The notes under the pieces: generated by a model
The model's input: the letters and a program-made list of their open reading frames with translations, nothing else
Databases searched by the model: none
Told to the model about the DNA's origin: nothing
NCBI GenBank assembly: GCA_019118525.1
Contig: DWYV01000015.1
Coordinates: forward strand, 18,008-82,007
Length of the DNA: 64,000 nucleotides
Direction: 5' to 3'
Source: Candidatus Bariatricus faecipullorum
GTDB taxonomy: Bacteria; Bacillota; Clostridia; Lachnospirales; Lachnospiraceae
Made by a program: the position numbers and the translations under genes
In this document: positions 8,784 to 16,844 of the stretch, piece by piece
Position numbering within the stretch: position 1 is the first letter of the stretch
Layout: every line of letters starts with the position of its first letter

Positions 8784-9362
8784 TTATTTCGTTTCACTGC
8801 TCTTCATCACTTTAATCTTATGCGGCTCTACGCCGAATAATGCTTCCACCGCCTCCGTAATGGCTTCCACGGTCACCGGGTCGTCCCCGCCCTGGGCGAT
8901 AACGGCCACTCCTTCAATCCGGGGCACCAGCTCCCGGCTGACATAGGGCGTCTGAGAATCCCCCGTATAAACCGTGGTCTCGGAACTGCTGCTTCTGGTA
9001 CTGCTCTGGCTGTCCCCGTCCCCGGACTGTTCCGAGGAGGTTTCCCGGTCTTTTTCCACCACCTTTTCCCCGGTGGAGGAAAGGGTTATCATCACGGAGA
9101 CTTCCCCCACTCCCTGAACTTTGGAAAGGGTTTCGGAAAGCCGCTCCTCCAGGTTCCGGGTATAAGCTTCCAGGGAGTCCGCGTCTGCCGCTGTCCGGGC
9201 CGTGTCTTCCGTCTGGGCTTCTTCCGTTCCCCCGGTACTGCCACCTCCCGTGGGAAGAGCGATAACCAGAAGCAGAAGCCCTGCCAGCAGCACAATGAGC
9301 CACTGCTCCTTTTTTCCTTTGCCTGGTTTTATGAGCTGCTTCCAGCTCCATTTTCTGTCCAG
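8784..9362 (-). CDS. spoIIIAG: Stage III sporulation protein AG, probable CTG start
   Basis: Membrane protein forming the large ring of the SpoIIIA-SpoIIQ channel: a single membrane segment, a low-complexity linker rich in Ser, Glu and Asp, and a C-terminal ring-building domain ending near SSETK. Starting at the first usual codon (GTG 9293) would remove the basic stretch before the membrane segment. The frame stays open to a TGA at 9369-9371 and codes for a basic, Trp-rich N-terminus as in homologues; the only NTG codon there is CTG at 9360-9362, preceded by AGGAAGGAAG. With that start it overlaps spoIIIAF by 34 bases. Confidence 0.85.
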   Translation of the reverse strand: MDRKWSWKQLIKPGKGKKEQWLIVLLAGLLLLVIALPTGGGSTGGTEEAQTEDTARTAADADSLEAYTRNLEERLSETLSKVQGVGEVSVMITLSSTGEKVVEKDRETSSEQSGDGDSQSSTRSSSSETTVYTGDSQTPYVSRELVPRIEGVAVIAQGGDDPVTVEAITEAVEALFGVEPHKIKVMKSSETK

Positions 9363-9658
9363 ATATCCTCACTTCCTTCCTCCCAGAGGGGCTCCTCCAG
9401 ATTTTCCAGAAACCGGGACGCCTCCTCCATCTCCCGAAGCTGCTGTTCATAAACCGCGCTTTCATACAGCCCGGTGAAGGTGTCCGTCAGGTGCAAAAGC
9501 TCCAGCAGGGGCGACGCCAGCAGTACTGCCAGTACCAGACCGGCGAAAAAACGCAGGTATTTCTGGCAGGTTCCCTCCGGCGCCACATGGGACACCACCG
9601 TCACCAGAACCAGATAACTGGACAGGTTCCGCACCCATTCCAGCAGATAATCCATCAT
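9329..9658 (-). CDS. spoIIIAF: Stage III sporulation protein AF (short clostridial form)
   Basis: 109 residues with two N-terminal membrane segments (about 12-30 and 36-55) and a short acidic tail. Bacillus SpoIIIAF is about 200 residues; here the soluble C-terminal domain is much reduced, which is common in Clostridia. Identified by operon position between spoIIIAE and spoIIIAG and by the pattern YLRFFAGLVLAVLLASPLLEL. The role within the SpoIIIA complex is poorly known. Confidence 0.85.
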   Translation of the reverse strand: MMDYLLEWVRNLSSYLVLVTVVSHVAPEGTCQKYLRFFAGLVLAVLLASPLLELLHLTDTFTGLYESAVYEQQLREMEEASRFLENLEEPLWEEGSEDIWTENGAGSSS

Positions 9659-9673
9659 AACCGTCCCTCCCTG

Positions 9674-10933
9674 TCAGCCAGTAAACGCGGCGGACACCGC
9701 AATGGTAAGCAGAAACAGCACGCCGGTGGAAAGCACCAGCTTCAGCATCATCCTATAGGCCGACGCCACGCTCCCCAGGGCGTCCGTAATCCGTCTGTCC
9801 GACACCGGCTGCGCCAGAGCCGCCACACACTGATACCAGAGCGCCGGCACGGCCATGTTCACCACCGGCACCAGGCAGACTGCCACACAGCAGATAAGCC
9901 CCGCCACTCCGGTTCCGTTTTTGATAAGCACTGCCGTTCCCAGCACCACTTCGCCAATCCCTCCTGCCACATCTCCAATACCCGGAATCATCTCCAGTCC
10001 CCGGGTCAGGGCATTCTGCCGGACCGTATCCAGGGCCGGATTCAGAAGTCCCTGTACAATCCCCACCCCCGTCACCAGGGCCAGAAGCGTTTTCAGACTC
10101 CATCCCACCACGGTTTCCAGAAGTTCCGCGAAGCGGGAAATCCGGGATTCCAGAGTCAGGGAATTCATAAGCCGAATCAACAGGGCCACGTGAATCAGGG
10201 GAAGCAGCACCCGGATTATCACCGTTTCCACCAGACCGATAAGCAGGAGTACCACATTGTAAAAGGCGACTGCCGTCACGCTTCCGGTGGATACTGCCAT
10301 GCATAAGAAATATACCGGACCCAGTATCTGCATGAACGTCAGAAGCTGTTCCAGACTTTCCCCCACCGTCCCCGCCGCCAGCTGAAAGCTTTTCAGGCAG
10401 AGCGTAATCAGCAGAACATACATCATGTAAAAGGCGATATCCGCCGTCTGCCTGCTCTGAAACACCTGGGCGCAGTGCCCGAACAGGGCAGCGCCCATAA
10501 TGACGGCCAGCAGGTATCCCGCTGTGCTCTTCGTCTGTTTTACCGCATAGAAAAGGCTGTCTGAAAAAAAGCTTCCCAGAAGTTTTCCCGTCTCTTCCCC
10601 GTCGCCCCGAATCAGGGAAGAAAGCACCTGGGAAAAGGATACGCCGCTGTCCGGAAGCATCTCTTCCAGCGCCCGGTTCAGGTTCTGCAGTTCCCCTTCA
10701 TCCAGAACGGACTCCTCCATCCACGTCAGAATTTCCTCTTCCTGCTCCGGAGAAACCTCCTCTTCCGCCGCTTCCTCTTCTTCCGTCTCTTCCGCCGCCT
10801 GCACCCGGCTTAAGGCGGCAGTCTGCCGGAAAGGAGCACCTCCCCAGAGAACCACCAGAACAAGCATACATGCCCATAGGAGCTGCCACCGGTTTTCCCC
10901 GCAGCGTCTGCCCGTCTTCCTGTACTCTTTCAT
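9674..10933 (-). CDS. spoIIIAE: Stage III sporulation protein AE
   Basis: 419 residues. A signal peptide (about 1-47, with cleavage plausible at VQAAEE) is followed by a Glu-rich stretch and then a polytopic membrane domain with about seven segments ending at the C-terminus. SpoIIIAE is a multi-pass component of the SpoIIIA complex in the mother-cell membrane. It begins 9 bases after spoIIIAD ends. The acidic region around residues 45-75 contains two clusters of consecutive Glu. Confidence 0.95.
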   Translation of the reverse strand: MKEYRKTGRRCGENRWQLLWACMLVLVVLWGGAPFRQTAALSRVQAAEETEEEEAAEEEVSPEQEEEILTWMEESVLDEGELQNLNRALEEMLPDSGVSFSQVLSSLIRGDGEETGKLLGSFFSDSLFYAVKQTKSTAGYLLAVIMGAALFGHCAQVFQSRQTADIAFYMMYVLLITLCLKSFQLAAGTVGESLEQLLTFMQILGPVYFLCMAVSTGSVTAVAFYNVVLLLIGLVETVIIRVLLPLIHVALLIRLMNSLTLESRISRFAELLETVVGWSLKTLLALVTGVGIVQGLLNPALDTVRQNALTRGLEMIPGIGDVAGGIGEVVLGTAVLIKNGTGVAGLICCVAVCLVPVVNMAVPALWYQCVAALAQPVSDRRITDALGSVASAYRMMLKLVLSTGVLFLLTIAVSAAFTG

Positions 10934-10942
10934 ATGCCTCTC

Positions 10943-11329
10943 CTACCGCAAAAATTCCTGTATGGTCTGAAGCAGGGCCAAAAGCACCGGCATACTCAGT
11001 ACCAGAATGGTCAGTTTCGCAAAAATCTCTATCTGTCCGGCAATCGTCTGGTAGCCGGCGTCCTTACAGATTCCCGAGGCAAATTCCGCAAGATAGGTCA
11101 CCCCCAGCATCTTCAGCATGGTTTCCACGTAAACGCTGTCGATACTGATATAGGAACTGAGGGTCTCCACCGTGTCCACCAGCACCTCCAGACTGGAACC
11201 CATGAAGAAAAACAGCACCAGGCTTACACCCACGCTCAGGTAAATGCCATACTCTGATTTTCCGCTTTTAAACTGCAGTGCCAGAAGACAGCCCACCACC
11301 CCCAGCAGCGCTATCCGTACTATGGTCAT
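10943..11329 (-). CDS. spoIIIAD: Stage III sporulation protein AD
   Basis: 128 residues, four predicted membrane segments, full length for the family. Conserved central stretch VETLSSYISIDSVYVETMLK and AEFASGICKDAG. Small integral protein of the SpoIIIA complex; together with SpoIIIAC it resembles small export-apparatus proteins of secretion systems (established comparison, not tested here). Confidence 0.95.
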   Translation of the reverse strand: MTIVRIALLGVVGCLLALQFKSGKSEYGIYLSVGVSLVLFFFMGSSLEVLVDTVETLSSYISIDSVYVETMLKMLGVTYLAEFASGICKDAGYQTIAGQIEIFAKLTILVLSMPVLLALLQTIQEFLR

Positions 11330-11350
11330 CCGTTTGCCTCCTTTCTGCCT

Positions 11351-11545
11351 TTACAGAGAAAACAGCCGCCGGATATTGTCAAACAGCTCGTACACATAGG
11401 GAAGAATCCAGAACAGAACCAGAAGCAGGCCGGCAAAGCTGGTCAGAAAGGCCTGTTCCTCCCGGCCGCTGTGCCGGAGCACCTGGCTTAGTACCGAAAC
11501 CAGAATTCCTACCGCCGCAATTTTAAATATCAGGTTTACATCCAT
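11351..11545 (-). CDS. spoIIIAC: Stage III sporulation protein AC
   Basis: 64 residues with two membrane helices, beginning MDVNLIFKIAAVGILVSVL and ending with a basic tail. Normal family length (about 65). Part of the SpoIIIA membrane complex; lies 24 bases after spoIIIAB. Confidence 0.95.
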   Translation of the reverse strand: MDVNLIFKIAAVGILVSVLSQVLRHSGREEQAFLTSFAGLLLVLFWILPYVYELFDNIRRLFSL

Positions 11546-11569
11546 TCTTTTCTCCCCTTCTGCTTTCTT

Positions 11570-12091
11570 TTAGAAGAACAGCACGACCAGAAAAATGCCG
11601 CCCGCCACGCTCAGGCATCCCAGAATCCGCTGTTTCTCTTTGAGTCCCGCCAGCAGTTCCTGCCTTTCTCTGGCAAGTCTTCCGGCATACCAGGACAGTG
11701 TCTCTTCCTGCATCCGCACATCCAGATAGCCCATCTGGTGTCCCAGACCGGCCAGCTCGTCCCGGTCTTCCTTCTTTAAAAATGTTCCTTTCAGGTCCCT
11801 GCCGGTCCGTTTCTCCCAGAGGCTTCCAAAATCCAGGCCGGCCCTGCCTTCCATTTCCTTCCGGATTCCGGCAAGCCAGCTCCGGTAGGGCTCCCGGATT
11901 CGTTTTTCCACCCGCCGGAACACTTCCCCCAGAGGGGCTTTTGTGTAGGACATCTCCCCGTTTATCTGCCAGATAATGCGTTCCAGGTACTCCAGTTCTT
12001 CCAGGCGCTTCCGCAGTTCCCCGGACGCAGAAGCTCCCCAGGCCGCCGCTCCCAGTATCACCAGCAGACTTCCCAGTATTTTCAGATACAA
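11570..12091 (-). CDS. spoIIIAB: Stage III sporulation protein AB
   Basis: 173 residues with a membrane segment at each end (about 3-22 and 153-172) and a helical, charged middle, the family layout. The segment LEELEYLERIIWQINGEMSY (about 33-52) is characteristic. The first codons overlap the spoIIIAA stop by 10 bases, so translation is coupled. Confidence 0.93.
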   Translation of the reverse strand: MYLKILGSLLVILGAAAWGASASGELRKRLEELEYLERIIWQINGEMSYTKAPLGEVFRRVEKRIREPYRSWLAGIRKEMEGRAGLDFGSLWEKRTGRDLKGTFLKKEDRDELAGLGHQMGYLDVRMQEETLSWYAGRLARERQELLAGLKEKQRILGCLSVAGGIFLVVLFF

Positions 12092-12999
12092 ACCGGTTCC
12101 CCCTGACGGTCATAGATTCCTTCTATCTTCCCGGTGGCGCCCCGGGCGTCCAGGACGATATAGCGTCCGAACTCCTGCCCCTTTACCAGGGAAGAAAACA
12201 GCGGTTTTGCCCGGATTTCCTCCAGAGAGGTCCCGTGAACCGTGGCCAGCAGGGTGGCCCCGCAGTGCATGGCGTAGCCAAGGGCTTCCAGGTCCTGCTT
12301 CGTGCCGACCTCATCCACTGCTACCACCCGGGGTGCCATGGCCCGGATAAGCATCATCATCCCCTCCGCTTTGGGACAGTTATCCAGAATATCCGTACGG
12401 CTTCCCAGCCGGTTCTGGGGCACGCCCTGGAAGCAGCCCCCTATCTCGGAACGCTCATCCACCACTCCTACATTCTGTCCCTGCACCCACCGGTTCCCAT
12501 CGGAAATCTGCCGCACCATGTCCCGGAGCAGAGTCGTCTTCCCGCGGCCAGGAGGGGAAATAATCAGGGTATGGCAGAGTTTTCCTTCCTCCAGCACTGC
12601 CGGAAACAGCCGGTCGGCACAGCCTGGAATTTCATGGGAAATGCGGATGTTCACGGAAGATATGTACTGGAAATTCTTTACTGCCCCGTCCTGGGGAATG
12701 ATTTTCCCGGCGATTCCCACCCGGTGTCCTCCCTCCACGGTGAGAAAGCCCTGCCGCATCTCATTTTCGTAAGCATAGAGAGAATAGCCGGAGATGTATT
12801 CCAGGGTTTCCCGGAGCTCCGCTCCGGTAACCCGGTGTTCCAGAAGCCGCTCCCGGCCGCCCTGACGGATTCCCAGGGGCTGCTCTTCCCGAAGCCTTAT
12901 CTCTTCCAGCGTTTCCATATCCGGCGTTTCCCTTTCCAGAATGCCGCGCAGGTTCTCTGCCAGGATGGAGAGAATCTGCTCTTTTCGGTTTCTTTTCAT
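12082..12999 (-). CDS. spoIIIAA: Stage III sporulation protein AA (secretion-type ATPase)
   Basis: 305 residues. RecA-like ATPase related to type II/IV secretion ATPases: Walker A in SPPGRGKTTLLRDM, Walker B near VVAVDEVG, and a conserved GVVDERSEIGG stretch between. It is thought to power the SpoIIIA channel from the mother-cell cytoplasm. The frame is open 54 codons further upstream, but AGAGGTGG lies just before ATG 12999 and family homology starts there; the longer frame runs through the pnp terminator. First gene of the operon. Confidence 0.95.
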   Translation of the reverse strand: MKRNRKEQILSILAENLRGILERETPDMETLEEIRLREEQPLGIRQGGRERLLEHRVTGAELRETLEYISGYSLYAYENEMRQGFLTVEGGHRVGIAGKIIPQDGAVKNFQYISSVNIRISHEIPGCADRLFPAVLEEGKLCHTLIISPPGRGKTTLLRDMVRQISDGNRWVQGQNVGVVDERSEIGGCFQGVPQNRLGSRTDILDNCPKAEGMMMLIRAMAPRVVAVDEVGTKQDLEALGYAMHCGATLLATVHGTSLEEIRAKPLFSSLVKGQEFGRYIVLDARGATGKIEGIYDRQGEPVCI

Positions 13000-13018
13000 C
13001 TTGTCCACCTCTTTACAC

Positions 13019-13026
13019 AATATATG
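13019..13026 (-). promoter_or_regulatory. Possible sigma-E -10 of the spoIIIA operon
   Basis: CATATATT on the minus strand matches seven of eight positions of the sigma-E -10 consensus CATACANT. A -35 match at the expected distance is weak. The site lies between the pnp terminator and spoIIIAA, where a mother-cell promoter is expected. The implied leader is very short. Confidence 0.4.
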
Positions 13027-13046
13027 TGACCGGGCGGGAAATAGAA

Positions 13047-13078
13047 CAGGCAGGATGCACTTTCGTACATCCTGCCTG
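13047..13078 (-). terminator. Intrinsic terminator after pnp
   Basis: An 11-bp perfect stem (CAGGCAGGATG with its complement) and a 10-base loop, 20 bases after the pnp stop. The following run on the minus strand, TTCTATTT, is only moderately T-rich. It separates pnp from the sporulation operon. Confidence 0.75.
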
Positions 13079-13097
13079 AATCGGCTGTTATGCAGTT

Positions 13098-15188
13098 CTA
13101 GTCTTCTACAACATCCTTGATGCTGAAGCTTAATCTTCCCATCTTGTCCTTTCCAAGGCATACCACCTTTACGTGGTCGCCGATAGAAAGTACGTCCTCT
13201 ACCTTGTTGATTCTCTTCTTGGCAATCTTGGAAATGTGTACCATTCCTTCTTTGCCCGGTGCAAATTCGATGAAAGCGCCGAACTCCTTGATGCTTACCA
13301 CATCGCCTTCCAGTACCATGCCGGCCTCGAAGTCGGTTACAATGGTAGCCACCATCTGTCTGGCCTTCTCCATGTTCTCTGCGTCGGTTCCGCAGATGGA
13401 TACGCTGCCGTCGTCGGTGATGTCAATCTTCACACCGGTTCTCTCAATAATGGTATTGATGGTCTTTCCTCTCTGACCAACCACTTCTCCAATCTTCTGG
13501 GGGTCGATGGTCATCTGGATAATCTTCGGTGCGTATTTTCCTACTTCCGGTCTGGGCTCTGCGATAGCCTTGCTCATTACTTCATCCAGAATGTACAGTC
13601 TTGCCTTTCTGGTGCGGGCAATCGCTTCCTCGATAATCGGTCTGGTCAGACCGTGAATCTTAATATCCATCTGAATGGCGGTAATTCCCTTATGGGTTCC
13701 TGCCACCTTGAAGTCCATGTCGCCAAAGAAGTCTTCCAGTCCCTGGATGTCGGTCAGTACGATGTAGTCGTCATCGGTATCTCCAGTCACCAGACCGCAG
13801 GAAATTCCTGCCACGGCAGTCTTAATGGGCACGCCGGCAGCCATCAGGGACATGGAGGATGCACACACGCTGGCCTGGGACGTGGAACCGTTGGACTCAA
13901 ACGTCTCGGATACCGTCCGGATAGCGTAGGGGAATTCTTCCTCAGAAGGAAGCACCGGAACCAGGGCCCGTTCTGCCAGGGCTCCGTGTCCGATTTCCCG
14001 CCGTCCCGGTCCTCTGGAAGGTCTGGTCTCGCCTACAGAGTAGGACGGGAAGTTATAGTGGTGCATATATCTCTTGGAGGTCTGGGTCTCGTCCAGACCG
14101 TCCAGTCTCTGGGCCTCGGAAAGGGGCGCCAGGGTGGTTACGGTACAAATCTGGGTCTGTCCTCTGGTAAACATGGCAGAACCGTGTACTCTCGGAAGCA
14201 GGTCCACTTCTGCGGCCAGAGGGCGAATCTCCTCGATATCCCTGCCGTCGGGACGTTTGTGGTCTTTCAGAATCATCTTCCGCACGGTCTTTTTCTGATA
14301 CTGGTACACTGCGTCCGGCAGTTTCTCCAGCCATTCTTCGTTGCCGGCGAACGCTTCTTCCAGTCTCTCGGTAATGACACGGATATTTTCTTCTCTGGTC
14401 TGCTTGTCATCCGTGAAAACGGCCTCTTCCATTTCCTGGGGAGGAACGATTTCCTGGATGGCGGCAAAAAGCTCTTCCGGCACAGAGAAATGAATGTACT
14501 CATGTTTCGGTTTTCCGCACTCTGCCACAATCTCATCGATAAAGGCAATAATCTTCTGGTTCACCTCATGGGCCGCAAAGATTGCCTCCAGCATCTTATC
14601 TTCCGGCACCTCGTTGGCTCCGGCTTCAATCATGATAACTTTTTCTCTTGTGGATGCCACGGTAAGCTGTAAGTCGGAAACCTCTTTCTGGGCCTCGGTG
14701 GGGTTAAATACCAGTTCCCCGTCTACCAGACCTACCTGAGTGGATGCGGTCGGGCCGTCAAAGGGAATATCAGAAATAGCCACGGCAATGGCAGAACCCA
14801 GCATGGCGGTCAGTTCCGGTGAGCAGTCCTGGTCCACGGACAGCACCAGGTTCTCCAGGGTTACGTCATTTCTGTAATCCTTGGGGAACAGCGGACGCAT
14901 GGGCCGGTCGATGACACGGTCGGTCAGGATTGCATTTTCGGATGCTTTTCCCTCTCTTTTATTAAAGCCGCCCGGAATCTTTCCGACCGCGTACATTTTT
15001 TCATTGTATTCCACGCTCAGCGGGAAGAAATCCACGCCTTCCCTTGGCTTTTCTGAAGCGGTTGCGGTGGAAAGTACAACCGTATCGCCATAGTGCATCA
15101 GTGCGGCGCCGTTTGCCTGCTTCGCCACACGGTCAACATCTACCCGGAGGGTTCTGCCTGCCAGCTCCATCTCGAATTTTTTGTACAT
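13098..15188 (-). CDS. pnp: Polynucleotide phosphorylase
   Basis: 696 residues, full length. Two RNase PH domains with a helical linker, then a KH domain (KIGEVVGQRGKTINTIIERT region, about 560-620) and an S1 domain ending at the C-terminus. Phosphorolytic 3-prime to 5-prime exoribonuclease of mRNA decay. AGGAAG precedes ATG 15188. It lies downstream of rpsO, the near-universal order, but has its own promoter and is separated from rpsO by a strong terminator and a 145-base repeat. Confidence 0.98.
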   Translation of the reverse strand: MYKKFEMELAGRTLRVDVDRVAKQANGAALMHYGDTVVLSTATASEKPREGVDFFPLSVEYNEKMYAVGKIPGGFNKREGKASENAILTDRVIDRPMRPLFPKDYRNDVTLENLVLSVDQDCSPELTAMLGSAIAVAISDIPFDGPTASTQVGLVDGELVFNPTEAQKEVSDLQLTVASTREKVIMIEAGANEVPEDKMLEAIFAAHEVNQKIIAFIDEIVAECGKPKHEYIHFSVPEELFAAIQEIVPPQEMEEAVFTDDKQTREENIRVITERLEEAFAGNEEWLEKLPDAVYQYQKKTVRKMILKDHKRPDGRDIEEIRPLAAEVDLLPRVHGSAMFTRGQTQICTVTTLAPLSEAQRLDGLDETQTSKRYMHHYNFPSYSVGETRPSRGPGRREIGHGALAERALVPVLPSEEEFPYAIRTVSETFESNGSTSQASVCASSMSLMAAGVPIKTAVAGISCGLVTGDTDDDYIVLTDIQGLEDFFGDMDFKVAGTHKGITAIQMDIKIHGLTRPIIEEAIARTRKARLYILDEVMSKAIAEPRPEVGKYAPKIIQMTIDPQKIGEVVGQRGKTINTIIERTGVKIDITDDGSVSICGTDAENMEKARQMVATIVTDFEAGMVLEGDVVSIKEFGAFIEFAPGKEGMVHISKIAKKRINKVEDVLSIGDHVKVVCLGKDKMGRLSFSIKDVVED

Positions 15189-15305
15189 AGTGTTCTTCCT
15201 TTCTTATTTATCAGACAGAAAATCTCCGAAACTACTGAAAAAACGGTTTCCCCGGAACCCGGCTTTTCAGTGGTCTCGGCCCATAATCTGCCCGTAATCT
15301 GAATT

Positions 15306-15334
15306 ATTATACCATAACCGGAAAAGTGTTGCAA
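15306..15334 (-). promoter_or_regulatory. Sigma-A promoter of pnp
   Basis: Minus strand TTGCAA, 17-base spacer, TATAAT. The -35 directly abuts the inner hairpin of the repeat at 15335. Expected transcripts have a leader of about 110 bases before the pnp start codon. Confidence 0.75.
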
Positions 15335-15473
15335 GAGCGGATAGGGGAAGATTCCTTCCCCTACCCGCTCACCGCGATACCTCGCTCATCTCGCGGCATT
15401 GCCGCTCGATGACCGTTGCCCGTCGGATGCCCGCTCGTGCCAGGCACGGCGGTCGCCCTCCGGGCGTATCGCG
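15335..15473. repeat. Terminator-associated intergenic repeat, long copy
   Basis: Gene-free stretch between rpsO and pnp. It holds a near-perfect hairpin of 16-bp arms (15335-15370, arms GAGCGG..AAG and CTTCC..CGCTC) and an outer inverted repeat CGCGATAC (15373-15380) / GTATCGCG (15466-15473). Read on the minus strand directly after the rpsO terminator T-run, it shares about 60 bases with the stretch after the GGGtGRT-gene terminator at 62821-62886: both contain GCGAT near the start, TGCCTG, GAGCGG and CATCCG[AG]CGGGCA in that order. This indicates a dispersed repeat family. Confidence 0.7.
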
Positions 15474-15506
15474 CAAAAAGGAGAGAAAGCGTTACGCTTT
15501 CTCTCC
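15474..15506 (-). terminator. Intrinsic terminator after rpsO
   Basis: Perfect 12-bp stem GGAGAGAAAGCG with a 3-base loop (15480-15506), followed on the minus strand by TTTTTG. It lies 16 bases after the rpsO stop and ends most rpsO transcripts before pnp. Confidence 0.9.
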
Positions 15507-15522
15507 CGATTTTTCCACTGGA

Positions 15523-15789
15523 TTACTTTCTCAGTCCCAGACGTTCAATCAGAGAACGGTATCTTTCAATATCAATCTTTCTCAGGTATGCAAGAAGTCC
15601 TCTTCTCTGTCCAACCATCTTCAGAAGACCTCTTCTGGAGTGATGGTCCTTCGGATTGTTCTTGAAGTGCTCGGTCAGGTCGTTGATTCTGGCTGTCAGA
15701 AGTGCTACCTGAACTTCCGGTGAACCGGTGTCGCCTTCGCTTCTTCCATACTCTGCGATAATCTGTGCTTTCATTTCCTTTGTAATCAT
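15523..15789 (-). CDS. rpsO: 30S ribosomal protein S15
   Basis: 88 residues, exact family length. Contains [20 protein letters not shown] and the C-terminal [21 protein letters not shown] block that binds the 16S rRNA three-way junction. Strong AGGAGGTAG site before ATG 15789. Transcribed from its own promoter with a structured leader. Confidence 0.99.
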   Translation of the reverse strand: MITKEMKAQIIAEYGRSEGDTGSPEVQVALLTARINDLTEHFKNNPKDHHSRRGLLKMVGQRRGLLAYLRKIDIERYRSLIERLGLRK

Positions 15790-15824
15790 GTTTTTCTACC
15801 TCCTGCTATCTCTTAAAATCCCCT

Positions 15825-15864
15825 GGTATTAAGCAGCGGTGGAGTCTTCCGTCTGCCGAATACC
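15825..15864 (-). promoter_or_regulatory. Structured rpsO leader, candidate S15 autoregulatory element
   Basis: In the transcript between the promoter and the start codon, GGTATT pairs with AATACC and GCAG with CTGC across a 2 x 2 internal loop, enclosing a 16-base loop. Leaders of rpsO in several bacteria bind S15 to repress translation. The fold is seen; the function is inferred. Confidence 0.45.
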
Positions 15865-15879
15865 GGTTACAACCAGATA

Positions 15880-15908
15880 AATATACCATGGGGAAAATCC
15901 CGTGTCAA
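15880..15908 (-). promoter_or_regulatory. Sigma-A promoter of rpsO
   Basis: Minus strand TTGACA, 17-base spacer, TATATT. The -35 overlaps the last codon of ribF. A near-consensus promoter, as expected for a ribosomal protein gene. Confidence 0.85.
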
Positions 15909-16831
15909 GTACGGTACTGAAAATATTTTTCTCCCCAGGCGATGTCGGAATCAATCTGTGCCTTCCACTCGTCCATGGAAGCGAATTTCATCTCCGGTCT
16001 GCGGAATTCATAGAGCTGAATCTGCACGTCTTTTCCGTAAGCATTCCCCTGATAATCCAGCAGATGGCACTCGATAAGCATCCGGTGCTCGCTGCTGACC
16101 GTCGGTTTGTATCCGATGTTTCCGATGCCGTTATACCAGATTCCATCCAGTTTCACGCCGGCCATGTACACGCCGTTTGGCGGAAGCAGTTTTTCCGGCG
16201 CCGGATGGATGTTCACCGTAGGAAACCCGTATTTTCTCCCCAGCTGCGCCCCGTGTTCCACCGTGCCTTCCACCGTGTAGGGATAGCCCAGCATGGCGCT
16301 GACTTTTTTCATGTTCCCTTTCCGGAGTTCTTCCCGGATGTAGGAGCTGCTGATTTCCCGGTCCCCGTACACTTCCTTCGGCACGACCAGAAGTTCATAG
16401 TCCAGTTTTTCAGCCCAGTCCCTGAGCATCTGCACGTCGCCTCTTTTTCCGTGTCCGAAATGGAAATCCGGGCCGACTACAACGCAGGCCGCATGAAGCA
16501 GGTCATGGAGTACGTTCTGCAGAAAATCCTCTGCCTCCATGGAAAGAATGTCATCCGAAAAGGGGCACTCCAGCAGGAAATCCACTTTGCCGTCCAGTCT
16601 GCTCCGTCTCTCTTCATTGGTCATGATTCCGGCTCCCGTCTTCCCGGTTTTTTCAAAAAAGGGCTGCATGTCAAACGCAAACACCACGGAAGCGGTGTGT
16701 CTTTCTTTCTTCATCCTGCATATCTGCCAAATCAGTTTCTGATGTCCTCTGTGAAGTCCATCGAATTTTCCCAGCGTCACCGCGGTTCTGCCTGGAAAAG
16801 AGAAGGACTCCAGTCCTCTGATATACTCCAT
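15905..16831 (-). CDS. ribF: Bifunctional riboflavin kinase / FAD synthetase
   Basis: 308 residues. N-terminal FMN adenylyltransferase domain with TLGKFDGLHRGHQKLI (HxGH-like nucleotidyltransferase motif, about 17-32) and C-terminal riboflavin kinase domain with LGRKYGFPTVNIHP. Converts riboflavin to FMN and FAD. The start is ATG 16831, preceded by GAGGAGAC; a longer frame to 16870 would run into truB. Follows truB by 13 bases, a common pairing. Confidence 0.95.
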   Translation of the reverse strand: MEYIRGLESFSFPGRTAVTLGKFDGLHRGHQKLIWQICRMKKERHTASVVFAFDMQPFFEKTGKTGAGIMTNEERRSRLDGKVDFLLECPFSDDILSMEAEDFLQNVLHDLLHAACVVVGPDFHFGHGKRGDVQMLRDWAEKLDYELLVVPKEVYGDREISSSYIREELRKGNMKKVSAMLGYPYTVEGTVEHGAQLGRKYGFPTVNIHPAPEKLLPPNGVYMAGVKLDGIWYNGIGNIGYKPTVSSEHRMLIECHLLDYQGNAYGKDVQIQLYEFRRPEMKFASMDEWKAQIDSDIAWGEKYFQYRT

Positions 16832-16844
16832 TTTGTCTCCTCTT

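Noticed and set aside
13000..13161. 54-codon N-terminal extension of spoIIIAA
   Set aside because: Runs through the pnp terminator and the pnp 3-prime end; ATG 12999 has AGAGGTGG and matches the family start.
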